Assembly: GCF_014236655.1 (NCBI RefSeq)
Contig: NZ_JACMYG010000002.1
Span: 1 to 64,000, forward strand
Reading direction: 5' to 3'
DNA: 64,000 nt
Source: Pseudomonas kielensis
GTDB lineage: Bacteria; Pseudomonadota; Gammaproteobacteria; Pseudomonadales; Pseudomonadaceae
The notes under the pieces: generated by a model
What the model was told of the DNA's origin: nothing
The model's database searches: none
What the model saw: the letters and a program-made list of their open reading frames with translations, nothing else
Position numbers and translations under genes: made by a program
Shown here: positions 8,524-21,881 of the stretch, one piece after another
Numbering within the stretch: position 1 is the stretch's first letter
Layout of the letters: every line of letters begins with the position of its first letter

Positions 8524-9153
8524 ATGAAGCTGTATTACATCCCCGGCAGTTGCTCGCTGTCGCCGCACATCGTCATCAATGAACTGGGACTGGACGTCCA
8601 GTTGCTCAAGGTCGACCACCGCCAGCACACCGTGGTGGGCGAGGGTGATTACCTGCAGGTCAATCCGCTGGGCTATGTGCCGATCCTGGAGTTGGACGAC
8701 GGCACGCGGTTGCGTGAGGGGCCGGTGATCGTGCAGTACCTGGCGGATCAGTTGCCCGAATCCGGGCTCGCGCCGGCCCATGGCACGCTGGAGCGTTACC
8801 GGTTGCAGGAGTGGTTGAGTTTTCTCTCTTCGGAGATCCACAAAGGTTTTATTCCACTGTTGTATGCCGGGCTGGCCGGCAAGTATGTGGACACCGCCAA
8901 ACCCAAGCTTGAACAGCGTTTTGCCTGGATCGACCAGCAATTGGCGGACCGTGAGTATTTACTCGGTGAGCGGTTTACGGTCGCCGATGCCTACCTGTTC
9001 GCCCTCATCGGCTGGGGACAGGCGCAGTGGTTGCGCTCCTTCTACAAGGCCGATATTCACTTCGATGGATTGAGCCATCTCGAGGCGTGGTACACCCGGG
9101 TCTACCAGCGCCCGGCGGTGAGGCAGGCGCTGTTGCAGGAGGGTTTGGAATGA
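8524..9153 (+). CDS. Glutathione S-transferase, bacterial beta class (GstA-like)
   Basis: A 209-residue GST that starts MKLYYIPGSCSLSPH. Cys10 and the following SPH are the catalytic signature of beta-class enzymes such as E. coli GstA. The N-terminal thioredoxin fold ends at about residue 80 (LREGPVIVQYLADQ), and the helical C-terminal domain has the N-capping/hydrophobic-staple segment FTVADAYLFALIGW. The ATG at 8524 fits the family; an upstream in-frame ATG at 8437 overlaps the operator region. The divergent HxlR gene probably regulates it. Likely cytoplasmic detoxification of electrophiles. Confidence 0.9.
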   Translation: MKLYYIPGSCSLSPHIVINELGLDVQLLKVDHRQHTVVGEGDYLQVNPLGYVPILELDDGTRLREGPVIVQYLADQLPESGLAPAHGTLERYRLQEWLSFLSSEIHKGFIPLLYAGLAGKYVDTAKPKLEQRFAWIDQQLADREYLLGERFTVADAYLFALIGWGQAQWLRSFYKADIHFDGLSHLEAWYTRVYQRPAVRQALLQEGLE

Positions 9154-9244
9154 GCGGTGGGGGCAGGCGAAGGCTGGATAACCAGCTTCTTGGCGTCCGC
9201 TGCCAGGAGACAGGCCCAGCCTGGCGCTGTGCGGCGTCCTCGGG

Positions 9245-9272
9245 TTCTTCGCGAGCAGGCTCGCGCCTACAA
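9245..9272. repeat. REP element between convergent genes
   Basis: TTCGCGAGCAGGCTCGCGCC is a classic Pseudomonas REP hairpin (GCGAGC-AG-GCTCGC) followed by CTAC. It sits between the convergent GST and HEAGH-protein genes, where it could end transcription from either side. Confidence 0.75.
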
Positions 9273-9280
9273 GCGGTCAG

Positions 9281-9880
9281 TCAAGCGCCAGTCCGGTCGA
9301 GGCTTGCCAGGGTGTGATCGCGGCGCTCGGGCGATTCCTCACTGAGTTCCCACAACAAGGCGGTGATGGTTTGCCCGTCGACCGTGCCCTCGGTCTGTAG
9401 CCGTTGCGCCAGCGCGCTGACCGCCGGCCAGTAACGCTGCACCAGGCAGTGGGAGCGGGCGATGGCGCGGGAGTGGGCGTCGAGCAGTTTTCGCGCAGGC
9501 AGCAGGCTGATCAACTCTTCGCCCCGCACCCAGTCCCCTCGGCCGCTGCCTTTGAAGAACTGCTCGGGCGGGGCATGCCGGTAGATCGCTTCGGCTATCG
9601 GGCCGGCAAAACAGTTGAGTAGGTCACGCTCGATCCACTCCACCATCGACGGCAGGTATTCCGCCACGCCGGGGGCCTCGCCGGACGGGCGCAGGACAAA
9701 ATAGCTGGCCTCCACCAGCCCCTCGACCTGCTGCAGATTGCCATGCAGATCCAGCATCGGGCCGCTGGCGGCCTCGGCCTGGGTGCGGACGGTGACCCGT
9801 TCGATAGGCCGCTCATTCCACCAGAAAGCCAGGGCATGGCCCGCTTCGTGGAACGCCGTGGGGCGTGCGCGGGTGTTCAT
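9281..9880 (-). CDS. Stand-alone zincin-like protein with HEAGH motif (M41-like)
   Basis: A 199-residue protein starting MNTRARPTAFHEAGHALAFW. His11, Glu12 and His15 form an HExxH zinc site in the HEAGH form found in FtsH (M41) peptidase domains. There is no AAA ATPase module, membrane segment or signal peptide. The remaining sequence includes an acidic helix (EYLPSMVEWIERDLLNCFAGPIAEA) like the helices that follow HEAGH in M41 proteins, where PIAEA is also usual. It could be a soluble protease or an ATP-dependent-protease relic. It is divergent from katG. No specific substrate can be named. Confidence 0.7.
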   Translation of the reverse strand: MNTRARPTAFHEAGHALAFWWNERPIERVTVRTQAEAASGPMLDLHGNLQQVEGLVEASYFVLRPSGEAPGVAEYLPSMVEWIERDLLNCFAGPIAEAIYRHAPPEQFFKGSGRGDWVRGEELISLLPARKLLDAHSRAIARSHCLVQRYWPAVSALAQRLQTEGTVDGQTITALLWELSEESPERRDHTLASLDRTGA

Positions 9881-9945
9881 GGTCGGGACCTCGTCCGGAC
9901 AGCAGAACGCTGACAGGCTTGATGCTTGCACGGCTCCATGACCGG

Positions 9946-9961
9946 CGATAAGAGATTATCG
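9946..9961. promoter_or_regulatory. Palindrome in the katG upstream region
   Basis: CGATAA-gaga-TTATCG is a perfect six-base-arm inverted repeat, followed by a further GCTATCG. The tetranucleotide spacing recalls OxyR half-sites (ATAG/CTAT) but does not fit the full consensus. It lies 310 bases upstream of katG and 66 bases upstream of the divergent HEAGH gene. The rest of the 390-base gap (9881-10270) shows no gene; it must carry the katG promoter. Confidence 0.35.
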
Positions 9962-10198
9962 CTATCGCCAATCAATACTGGCGCTATTTGCCCAGTCCTT
10001 GGCGGGGGACTAGCCTTAATTTTGAGCTGGCGCGAGCCGGCCGGAATGGCGCTGACTAGGAGAGAGGAAGACGTTGCACGTTTACCAGGCCTAACGTTGG
10101 TCACCGTTGCTGGCAATTTGCTTGCCGCGCTCATGTTTTGCCGTGTGACCCTCCCGATCGGTTGATCGAACTCTCGGTCCTGCAACCTATGTCATTGA

Positions 10199-13004
<2,806 letters not shown>

Positions 13005-13252
13005 TATCGCCTATGTAAACGTGATCAGCAGATGGGGGATATTGTCTGGCTGGTACGGGCAAACCCGATCGGGCTTATGCCATAGATCAGCGCGATGCTG
13101 CATACGGTCAGGAACGAGATGATCAGGAAATACTTTTCAGCGCAGCGTTCATGGAAGTCCTTTGCGTAGTCTTTATTGAGGATTGCTTTGATGCAGGTGG
13201 GTTGGCGGACGTGCATCACCCTGTGGCAGGAGAAGCACGCCTCCCTGATCGA

Positions 13253-15289
13253 TTACTGCTTTGTGCCAGGCAGTAGCTCAAAGGTTGGGGTGAATGGAGT
13301 CATGGCTGCCATCAACAGTTCGAAAGGTTTTCGATTGCCTTCGAAGGTGGCTTTGCCGGCCGCGACAAGTTGATCGAAACCTGTTTTTCTGGCCATTACG
13401 CCCTCAAGCGCAGAGCGGTCGAGGGTAATGGTGAGGTCGGCGTTTTTGGCTTGCTGCCCTTTGATACTGGTCAGTGTCGAATTGCTCAACTCCACCACGA
13501 ATTGCTCGCCGTTGTCGGGCGTCTTCAGGTTAAACACGAAGTGTTGATCAGCGACTTTGCTGCCATCTAGGGCAATGCCGAGGTATTCCAGCCATAACTC
13601 TGTACTCATGGCGCGGATCATGTCAGGCCCGCTGGTTTTGGGCGGCAATCCCTTGGGCATTCCATGGCGTAATTCGTACGCCGCAGCAAGGAAGCTGTTG
13701 CGCACCCCGGCACTCTCCTTTTGATAGCCGACCTGTTCATAGACGTCTGCTAACAAGTCCTTGGCCTTGCTGTTTTGCGGTTCGGCATAGACCAGTTTAT
13801 TGAGGATTTCATAGGCTTCACGGTACTTACCCTGATCGAACAAGGATTTACCCTTGGCCATAATCTTGTCGGCTCCCCCCATCATTTCCACGTACAGCGG
13901 TGCCGAATCCTTGGGTGACAACGGCATCAGCGTCGCCGGATTGGCATCCCAGTAACCTAGGTAGCGGTTGATCACGGCGCGGCTGTTGTGCTCCTCGGAG
14001 CCGTGATAGCTATGGGTCGCCCAGTTGTTTTTGAGGCTGTCGGGCAGTTTGTAGACGTTGTGGATTTCGTTGATAGTGACGCCCTGGTTGGCCGCGTGCA
14101 GCACGGCGTTGTTCAGGTTGGCGTAGGCGTCGCGTTGCCCCCGCATGACGTCCTGAATACGCTCATTGCCCCAGCGTGGCCAGCTGTGTGCGGCGAACAT
14201 GACTTCGGCCTGCTGGCCGTAGCGATACAGGGCGTTGTTGATGTTCTTCGACCAGACCAGTGGGTCTCGGACCAGAGCACCGCGCAGGGTGTAGATATTG
14301 TGAATGGTGCCCGTGATGTTTTCGGCCGCCCAGAAGGCCTTGAACTGTGGAAACCAGGTATTCATTTCCGCGGGCGCTTCGGTGCCGGGCGTGCTCTGAA
14401 ACTCCATTTCGACACCGTCGATGGTCATGGTCTCGAAATCTTTCGCAATGTAGCGGTTGGGTTCAATCAGCCCCATGTTGCCATTGGAGACATTTTTACC
14501 AATCGCCATGTCGACATGACCATAAGCGCTGTGCGGCAACAGCACGCCATATTGCAAGAACGCCCGACGGTTCATGGCGTTGCCGGCATAGACGTTTTCA
14601 GCCACGGCGTGCTCCATGAAACCTTCCGGGGCAATCACCGGTACCTTACCACTGCGCACATCAGCCTCATCGACCACCCCTCGAATGCCACCAAAATGGT
14701 CAGCATGGGAGTGCGAAATCACCACCGCGACGACGGGCCGCGTGCCTAGTTTTTCATTGATGAAATCCAGTGCAGCCTTGGCGGTTTCCTTCGAGAGGAG
14801 GGTGTCGAACACAATCCAGCCCGTATCGCCTTTGATGAAGGTGATGTTCGCTAGGTCAAACCCGCGCACTTGATAAATTTTCCCCGGAACTACCTCATAC
14901 AGACCGAAGGCCATGTTGAGTGCCGCCTGGCGTTGCAGGGACGGATTGATGCTGTCGTAGTCCTTGCCGTCCAACAGAAAGTTGTAGCTGCCCATGTTCC
15001 AGGCAACGTTCCCGCTCTCGGCCATGATCTTGTTGTAGGCCGGTGCGGCGATAAAGCCTTTCCTGGCTTCTTCAAAGTCACGCTTGTCCGCAAACGGAAG
15101 TGTCTTGCGCACTCCATTCTGGGCTTCGATCGTGTAAGACGAAGGTGCTTTACCGTTGCTGTCGAAGTGCCCGTTCTTGATGGAAGCGGGATCGGTAACT
15201 GCGCCATTTTCATCATCGGCAAAAATCGCAGGGCTGAAGCTGCTGCCAAGCGTAATCGCTAGGGCGAGATGGAAGGTCTTGTTGTACAT
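13253..15289 (-). CDS. sdsA: SdsA-type alkylsulfatase (metallo-beta-lactamase fold)
   Basis: Exported alkyl-sulfate hydrolase of 678 residues. A Sec signal peptide covers residues 1-24 (LALAITLGSSFSPAIFA). The zinc motif HSHADHFGG (His193, His195, Asp197, His198) belongs to the metallo-beta-lactamase core, followed by the helical dimerisation domain and a C-terminal SCP2-like lipid-binding domain (ADLTITLDRSALEGVM). Length and domain order match Pseudomonas SdsA1 (dodecyl sulfate) and Pisa1 (secondary alkyl sulfates); the sequence alone does not decide primary or secondary specificity. It should release sulfate and an alcohol in the periplasm. A divergent LysR gene is the likely activator. 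Lies inside the island at katG. Confidence 0.93.
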   Translation of the reverse strand: MYNKTFHLALAITLGSSFSPAIFADDENGAVTDPASIKNGHFDSNGKAPSSYTIEAQNGVRKTLPFADKRDFEEARKGFIAAPAYNKIMAESGNVAWNMGSYNFLLDGKDYDSINPSLQRQAALNMAFGLYEVVPGKIYQVRGFDLANITFIKGDTGWIVFDTLLSKETAKAALDFINEKLGTRPVVAVVISHSHADHFGGIRGVVDEADVRSGKVPVIAPEGFMEHAVAENVYAGNAMNRRAFLQYGVLLPHSAYGHVDMAIGKNVSNGNMGLIEPNRYIAKDFETMTIDGVEMEFQSTPGTEAPAEMNTWFPQFKAFWAAENITGTIHNIYTLRGALVRDPLVWSKNINNALYRYGQQAEVMFAAHSWPRWGNERIQDVMRGQRDAYANLNNAVLHAANQGVTINEIHNVYKLPDSLKNNWATHSYHGSEEHNSRAVINRYLGYWDANPATLMPLSPKDSAPLYVEMMGGADKIMAKGKSLFDQGKYREAYEILNKLVYAEPQNSKAKDLLADVYEQVGYQKESAGVRNSFLAAAYELRHGMPKGLPPKTSGPDMIRAMSTELWLEYLGIALDGSKVADQHFVFNLKTPDNGEQFVVELSNSTLTSIKGQQAKNADLTITLDRSALEGVMARKTGFDQLVAAGKATFEGNRKPFELLMAAMTPFTPTFELLPGTKQ

Positions 15290-15425
15290 GAGTAGGTTCC
15301 TGCGCCAAGAGGGGGTGTCAAAGAGCGTCGGCAGCGCAACCTTTCAGGCGTTTGCCGCTTGACCCTTCCGGCAAAGGAATAGCATATTCATTCGATTGCG
15401 AAAAATTCAGTTTTAACGATTTTAG

Positions 15426-15441
15426 ATAACATAAAGGTTAT
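15426..15441. promoter_or_regulatory. Probable LysR-type binding site at the sulfatase/regulator divergent promoter
   Basis: ATAAC-ataaag-GTTAT is a perfect dyad of 16 bases that ends four bases before the LysR start codon. It fits an autoregulatory LysR site. The 155-base divergent gap is AT-rich (around 15380-15435) and must hold both promoters. Confidence 0.5.
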
Positions 15442-15444
15442 GAC

Positions 15445-16404
15445 ATGACCCCACGCCGTCTACGCCAGTTTCTGGCGCTGATTGAACATGCGCACTTTGG
15501 TCGGGCAGCTAAAACGTTGGGCATTTCTCAACCGGCGCTGAGCAAAAGCATCCAATTGCTGGAGAGCGAACTCGGGGTCACGCTGTTCGACCGACGCCCA
15601 GAGGGCGTCGTGCTGACGGCGTTTGGTCGGTTACTGCATGAAAAAAGCCATCGTATGCTGATGGTTGAGGAGGATTTGCGCCGCGACATCGCCTTGTTGG
15701 CGGGCGGGGATATCGGCGCACTGAAAGTGGCTTTGGGTCCCTACCCAAGCGTCACCAGCGGTTATGCCAGCATCGCGCGACTGCATGCCCGGCATCCGCA
15801 GATCAGGATCACTGCCCATGTCGCCGGCTGGCGTGAGGTTGCTCATCAGGTAGCCAGCGGCACAGTGGACCTGGGGATCGCCGAAATCAGCACCTTACAA
15901 GGCCAGGAAGAGTTCACCTGTGAGTTGCTCGGCGAGCATGAGGGCCGCCTGTTTTGTCGTCCAGGCCATCCGCTGCTTTCGCAAAAACGATCACCAACGT
16001 TGGCGCAAACACTCGATTACCCGTGGGTGGCCTCGCGCATACCGCTGCGACTGGCGACCCACTTGCTACCGGCAACATTGGGCTGTGCCGGCGCTTATGA
16101 TGCGCTGACGGGTGACTTTGTACCGGCCATCGAAATAGATGTGCCCATGCAAATCGTTAAATTCGTCGAGAGCAGTAATGCCCTTGCCTTGGGGAATTTG
16201 TCGACGTTTGAGCCGCAAATCAGGGCAGGAGAAATCGTGCCGTTACCCACCCATGACCTCGCACTGCGTACCCATTATGGCTTCATCTACCTTAAAGAGC
16301 GCTCACTGCCACCGGCGGTAGAGGCTTACATGAGGGAGGTGAGAGCAGTGGAAGAAGAAATCTGTCAGCGTGAGCGCGTTTTGGCCCAGATGAGCAATGA
16401 GTGA
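15445..16404 (+). CDS. sdsB: LysR-family regulator divergent from the alkylsulfatase
   Basis: A 319-residue LysR protein. The N-terminal helix-turn-helix reads LALIEHAHFGRAAKTLGISQ and PALSKSIQLLESELGVTLF, and the effector-binding domain fills residues about 90-300. It is divergent from the alkylsulfatase with a dyad between them, the same arrangement as sdsB1/sdsA1 in P. aeruginosa, where the regulator activates sulfatase expression on dodecyl sulfate. Role by context: senses an alkyl sulfate or its alcohol. The gene name is by analogy only; the LysR assignment is certain. Confidence 0.85.
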   Translation: MTPRRLRQFLALIEHAHFGRAAKTLGISQPALSKSIQLLESELGVTLFDRRPEGVVLTAFGRLLHEKSHRMLMVEEDLRRDIALLAGGDIGALKVALGPYPSVTSGYASIARLHARHPQIRITAHVAGWREVAHQVASGTVDLGIAEISTLQGQEEFTCELLGEHEGRLFCRPGHPLLSQKRSPTLAQTLDYPWVASRIPLRLATHLLPATLGCAGAYDALTGDFVPAIEIDVPMQIVKFVESSNALALGNLSTFEPQIRAGEIVPLPTHDLALRTHYGFIYLKERSLPPAVEAYMREVRAVEEEICQRERVLAQMSNE

Positions 16405-16572
16405 TCGCCGCCTGGTTTTCCAGAAGCGGGCAATCCTGACTGCCTTTCGCCAATGAAGCCATTTTTGCCGCTTCATGAGAGGCAGCTTTGGGTTTGCGGC
16501 CCTTCCGGAGAGGCATAAATCGGCCAGGAGCAGACGTTTGATTTCGTCTCTCGACAATGTTTGCTCACGAGG

Positions 16573-16992
16573 TCAGCCAAAGATAGATCCGACACTTGAA
16601 CTATTCGGATCGTGACAACAGACGCAAAGCTTGTTTCCTTCAGGGTCTCGAAAGTACGCCCCATAAAAATTCGGATGGTATTCGGGGCGTAGTCCCGGAG
16701 CGCCTTCGCATGTTCCATCCAATACCAACGCCAAAGCATGCGCGTTGTGTACGATCTGCCGATTAGGTGCCAGCAGCGCAATCATTTGCCCATTTCCTGG
16801 CGTCGCAAATTCACCGTCGAACGGTTTGCCCACCACGAAAAGAGGGCGCGCCGTGTCGGGGTGTTTCCAGCCAGCCCATGGGCGTTCAAGGTCTGTGAAC
16901 TTGAGATCAAGTCCGAGTATCTGCATGACCCCTTGATAAAACACAAATGCTCGATTGAAGTCATTCACTCCGATGAATACATGTGAAATCAT
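16573..16992 (-). CDS. VOC-family (glyoxalase/bleomycin-resistance-like) protein
   Basis: A 139-residue protein with the paired beta-alpha-beta-beta-beta units of the vicinal-oxygen-chelate fold: MISHVFIGVNDFNRAFVFYQ at the N-terminus and NFYGAYFRDPEGNKLCVCCH at the C-terminus, where the Asp-Pro-Glu-Gly-Asn segment is the usual metal-side motif. His4 and Glu at about 118 are candidate metal ligands. It stands alone in the island, and its role is open: antibiotic or electrophile resistance, isomerase or dioxygenase. The 168 bases after it contain a dispersed Pseudomonas intergenic relic (see findings). Confidence 0.75.
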   Translation of the reverse strand: MISHVFIGVNDFNRAFVFYQGVMQILGLDLKFTDLERPWAGWKHPDTARPLFVVGKPFDGEFATPGNGQMIALLAPNRQIVHNAHALALVLDGTCEGAPGLRPEYHPNFYGAYFRDPEGNKLCVCCHDPNSSSVGSIFG

Positions 16993-17256
16993 TTTTTGTC
17001 CTTAAAAGAGCGAGCTTCTCGCACCATACCAAGAATCTCCAGGCTGCATTCAACACATGGCCTTAAACGTACTCCGTCGACCTTGGAAGCTGTTTTTACA
17101 CAAACCTGGGCCGATTCCACCTGTCGTGTAGGGCTCACTATCGACCCAAGCTGTGTGCGGTGAAAGGACAGGCAGTATTTTGGCCTATTTTCTGAAACGA
17201 GCCTGACACCCTCTCTCTAAAAACAAGTCACGGTCCATAAGTAATACGTGTGCCGA

Positions 17257-17889
17257 CTACATCGGAGGACGTTGCAATCTGACCCACTCCTGTACGGTTG
17301 GTCGTTGCCATTGACGCTGCGCGTACTCCACCAGCACGGGTGGTACGCAGTCACCATTGAGTATCAGCCGGTTGAGCATCAAGGCCAGATCCACATCGGC
17401 GATCGACCATTGGCCGAACAGGTACTCGGGATTGTCGCCAAGCAGCGTTTGCGCGGCACCGAACAGCTTGCGCGCTGCCGACTCGGCAGCTGGCGACAAG
17501 GGCTTTGATTTGAGGCCATAAAACACAACTAATGTGGAACGCTCCTGCCGAATGGGCAGCAGGTCACTGCGCACCCATGCTTGGACTTGTCGTGCCTTTG
17601 CATGCAGCAAACGGTCTTGTGGGTACACCGGTGCCTGGGGGAAAACATCTTCCAGGTACTCAGTGATCGCCGACGACTCAGACAAGGCGAAGTCCCCGTG
17701 CACAAGTGTGGGTACCCGCTGGGTCTGCGAGAGGCTGGCATAGACCTCCGACTGGTTTTCAGACGCTTCGAGGTCTAGCGGGCTCATTTCAAATTCGATG
17801 CCCTTTTCGCGGAGTACCACGAAAGCCGACATGGCATAGGGGCTGGAAAATTGAGAGTCAACATACAAGCGCAGGCGGGAATTACTCAC
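17257..17889 (-). CDS. Glutathione S-transferase, YfcF-like
   Basis: A 210-residue GST. The thioredoxin-like N-terminal domain starts SRLRLYVDSQFSSPYAMSAF, with the RVPTLVHGDFALSESSAITE segment that contains the cis-Pro and the glutathione-binding Glu-Ser pair. The helical C-terminal domain has WSIADVDLALMLNRLILNGD. It resembles E. coli YfcF, which has glutathione peroxidase activity. The 264 bases between it and the VOC gene contain no gene. It could belong to the island or be older chromosomal material trapped there. Confidence 0.85.
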   Translation of the reverse strand: MSNSRLRLYVDSQFSSPYAMSAFVVLREKGIEFEMSPLDLEASENQSEVYASLSQTQRVPTLVHGDFALSESSAITEYLEDVFPQAPVYPQDRLLHAKARQVQAWVRSDLLPIRQERSTLVVFYGLKSKPLSPAAESAARKLFGAAQTLLGDNPEYLFGQWSIADVDLALMLNRLILNGDCVPPVLVEYAQRQWQRPTVQEWVRLQRPPM

Positions 17890-18502
17890 AGGGTCATCTC
17901 CTTATGCAGAAGGAGACACGCTACGAGATCCAAAGAGAAAAATAAAATTTATGATTTTCATGGGCGTATTCCTGGCCGGAATACCGGTTGAAGACAGCCC
18001 TTCTTTTGACTGACTTCAGATTGAAGATATGTACCTGTGATTTCTCTTCTGGAATCGGCGGGTCGCTGTTGGCCGTTTTCAGCCGGTCACGACAGGTAGA
18101 AATCGGCCAATAGTGATCATTCAAAGTGACCATGCAACACAAAGCACGATACCTCTTGATCGCATCGGTGCAGCGTTCTAGTACAGCTCAAAGAAGCTGA
18201 CTCGCGACGTCAAGCTCACCATTTGCCGATGACCTACATCGGCCCCCGTCTCCAATCGTGTAAAAGCCGGTTGGTTGATTTAAATCAGATCCGTCTGTAG
18301 CGGCAGCGTGAAAACTCAGCCGACGTTGAAACAGGTTGCCCACTGCGGCGACATGGTTTGGCAGAGCAGCGACCTAAATGAGCCGGCAACCCGGCAATGT
18401 CGAAAAACAACATCGATTCAACGGTATTCCGCGCATTCGGCACTACAACAACCTGCGAAAAATGAGCGTGCTCGGTGCAATTGTTCCTCAGGAGTAATAG
18501 CC
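17890..18502. other. Gene-free stretch upstream of the arylsulfatase
   Basis: No convincing coding sequence is present in these 613 bases. The stretch around 18055-18115 (GACAGGTAGAAATCGGCC) resembles intergenic relics common in Pseudomonas. The final 200 bases must hold the promoter of the arylsulfatase gene. An open frame continues upstream of the arylsulfatase start but reads as non-protein sequence. Confidence 0.5.
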
Positions 18503-20053
<1,551 letters not shown>

Positions 20054-20139
20054 TGATGTCCGCCATATGAAGCGCTGAGCCTGCTAACTGAGCCGCATCC
20101 GTTCCACTGGGTGCGGTCTCTATTTTGAGTGCCGCACTG

Positions 20140-21792
20140 ATGAAAGCCATACGAGTACAAACGATTCTGGCCGCCATATTGGCTTGTGCGCTGACGTTGA
20201 CCGCGTTCGGCGCTCAGTCCGCGGATCCACTTCCCTCCTGGAATGATGGTAAAGCCAAACAGTCCATCGTGACTTTCGTCGAGAAGGTCACCCAGCCGGG
20301 TTCGCCAGACTTTGTGCCGGTGCCGGAACGCATCGCCACCTTCGACAACGACGGTACGCTCTGGAGCGAGCAGCCACTGCCTGTTCAGTTGTACTTCGCG
20401 CTCGACCGCGTAAAGGTACTTGGCGCTCAGCACCCCGAGTGGAAAACCGAGGAGCCGTTCGCGTCGCTGCTCAAGGGGGATGTGAAAACCGCTCTGGCGG
20501 GGAGCGACCACGCGCTGCTTGAAATAGTGATGGCCACCCACACGGGCATGACCACGATTGAGTTCGAGAAGATCGTCAAGGACTGGATCGCGACGGCGAA
20601 AAATCCGGAGACCGGCAAGCGCTTTACCGACATGACCTATCAACCCATGCTCGAACTGCTCGCCTATTTGCGCGAGAACGGTTTCAAGAACTTCATCGTG
20701 TCAGGTGGTGGCATTGAGTTCATGCGGCCGTGGACCGAGCAGGTTTACGGCATCCCGCCAGAACAGATCATTGGCAGCAGCGTCAAGACGAAATTTGAAC
20801 TGCGTGACGGCAAGCCGGTGCTCGAACGCCTGTCAGAACTCAATTTCAATGATGACAAGAGCGATAAACCGGTCGGCATCAATCAGCATATTGGCCGCCG
20901 TCCTATTGCCGCCTTTGGTAACTCCCGCGGCGACAAAGAAATGCTGGAATATACGCAAGGCGGCAGCGGTGCGCGTTTCGAGTTGCTTGTGCTACACGAC
21001 GATGCGGCGCGTGAATTCGCCTATGGTCCGGCTCGTGGATTGCCGGACGTCAAACTGGGTGCTTTCCCAGTGGCACTGGATGAGCAGGCGAAGTCGAGCG
21101 GTTGGACTGTGGTCAGCATGAAGAACGATTGGAAAACAGTTTTCCCGGCCGCGCAGTCCAGGGTCACCGCCATTGATATCCTCCTGGAGCCAGACAGCAC
21201 AATGCTCAAATATGCCGACGCCAATAACGCCCGCCTGCTCGCGGTGTTCCCGAAAGGTTTCGCTCTGGATGCCGAGCACCGTCCACATATAACGCTGATT
21301 CAGCGATTCGTCCGCACGGAGGATCTCGACAAGGTCTATGCCGCTGCGGAAAAAGTTCTCGTCAGTGCCAACGTCAAAGCAATGAAGCTGGAGGCGTTCA
21401 AATACTACTACGCGCCCGCTGGAGCGCTCGGGGTCGCCGGCATTTGCGCGAAGCCAACGGCGGAAATCATCAAGCTGCAAGCGGACATGATTGCCGCCGT
21501 GGAGCCGTTCACCGTAGAAGCCGGCCCGATTGAAGCGTTCACTGCTGCGCACGACGATCCCGGCAGTGACGCGGCGCTCATCCAGTACGTATCGACATTT
21601 GTCCCGAAAATGTCTGGTGAGAATTTCAATCCCCATGTGAGCACGGGAGTTGCTCCCCGTGACTATCTCGACAAAATGAATGCCGAGCCATTCCAGTCAT
21701 TTGTCTTCTCACCAGCCGGTGCGGCCGTGTACCAGTTGGGGCCTTTCGGCACGGCTGCAAAAAAACTCAAGGCATGGGATCTGAAACCTTAA
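20140..21792 (+). CDS. Two-domain exported protein: HAD phosphatase plus 2H phosphoesterase-like domain
   Basis: A 550-residue protein with a Sec signal peptide (IRVQTILAAILACALTLTAF). Residues about 60-300 are a HAD phosphohydrolase of the phosphoserine-phosphatase type: motif I FDNDGTLW (Asp69, Asp71), motif II in IVSGGGIEFM and motif IV in FGNSRGDKEM. Residues about 340-550 carry two H-x-[ST] motifs, HITL at about 383 and HVSTG at about 499, the signature of 2H (LigT/cyclic phosphodiesterase-like) phosphoesterases. The ATG at 20140 is preferred over an upstream TTG. It follows the arylsulfatase gene on the same strand, which suggests joint processing of a sulfated and phosphorylated exogenous compound. 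The 2H reading is my inference from motif spacing. Confidence 0.75.
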   Translation: MKAIRVQTILAAILACALTLTAFGAQSADPLPSWNDGKAKQSIVTFVEKVTQPGSPDFVPVPERIATFDNDGTLWSEQPLPVQLYFALDRVKVLGAQHPEWKTEEPFASLLKGDVKTALAGSDHALLEIVMATHTGMTTIEFEKIVKDWIATAKNPETGKRFTDMTYQPMLELLAYLRENGFKNFIVSGGGIEFMRPWTEQVYGIPPEQIIGSSVKTKFELRDGKPVLERLSELNFNDDKSDKPVGINQHIGRRPIAAFGNSRGDKEMLEYTQGGSGARFELLVLHDDAAREFAYGPARGLPDVKLGAFPVALDEQAKSSGWTVVSMKNDWKTVFPAAQSRVTAIDILLEPDSTMLKYADANNARLLAVFPKGFALDAEHRPHITLIQRFVRTEDLDKVYAAAEKVLVSANVKAMKLEAFKYYYAPAGALGVAGICAKPTAEIIKLQADMIAAVEPFTVEAGPIEAFTAAHDDPGSDAALIQYVSTFVPKMSGENFNPHVSTGVAPRDYLDKMNAEPFQSFVFSPAGAAVYQLGPFGTAAKKLKAWDLKP

Positions 21793-21852
21793 GACGGTCA
21801 AAATTACTCATAGTTACTGTCTGAGAGTCCGCTATGGGTCGGGATGTCCTTC

Positions 21853-21881
21853 AAGATGATGATCCTGGATCGATTCGAGTT
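21853..21881. repeat. Right direct repeat (attR-like), katG 3' end copy
   Basis: Second copy of the 29-base katG 3' segment at 12506-12534, in direct orientation and 9347 bases away. It encodes a fragment of the KatG C-terminus (ILDRFEL) with no rest of the gene. This marks the right boundary of the island in front of the alginate region. Confidence 0.75.

Noticed and set aside
9946..9990. OxyR site for katG
   Set aside because: Only half-site-like ATAA/TATC matches; the four-element OxyR spacing is not met, so only the palindrome was recorded.
18308..18502. N-terminal extension of the arylsulfatase
   Set aside because: The extension lacks protein character and would hide the clear signal peptide that starts at 18503 behind a good ribosome-binding site.
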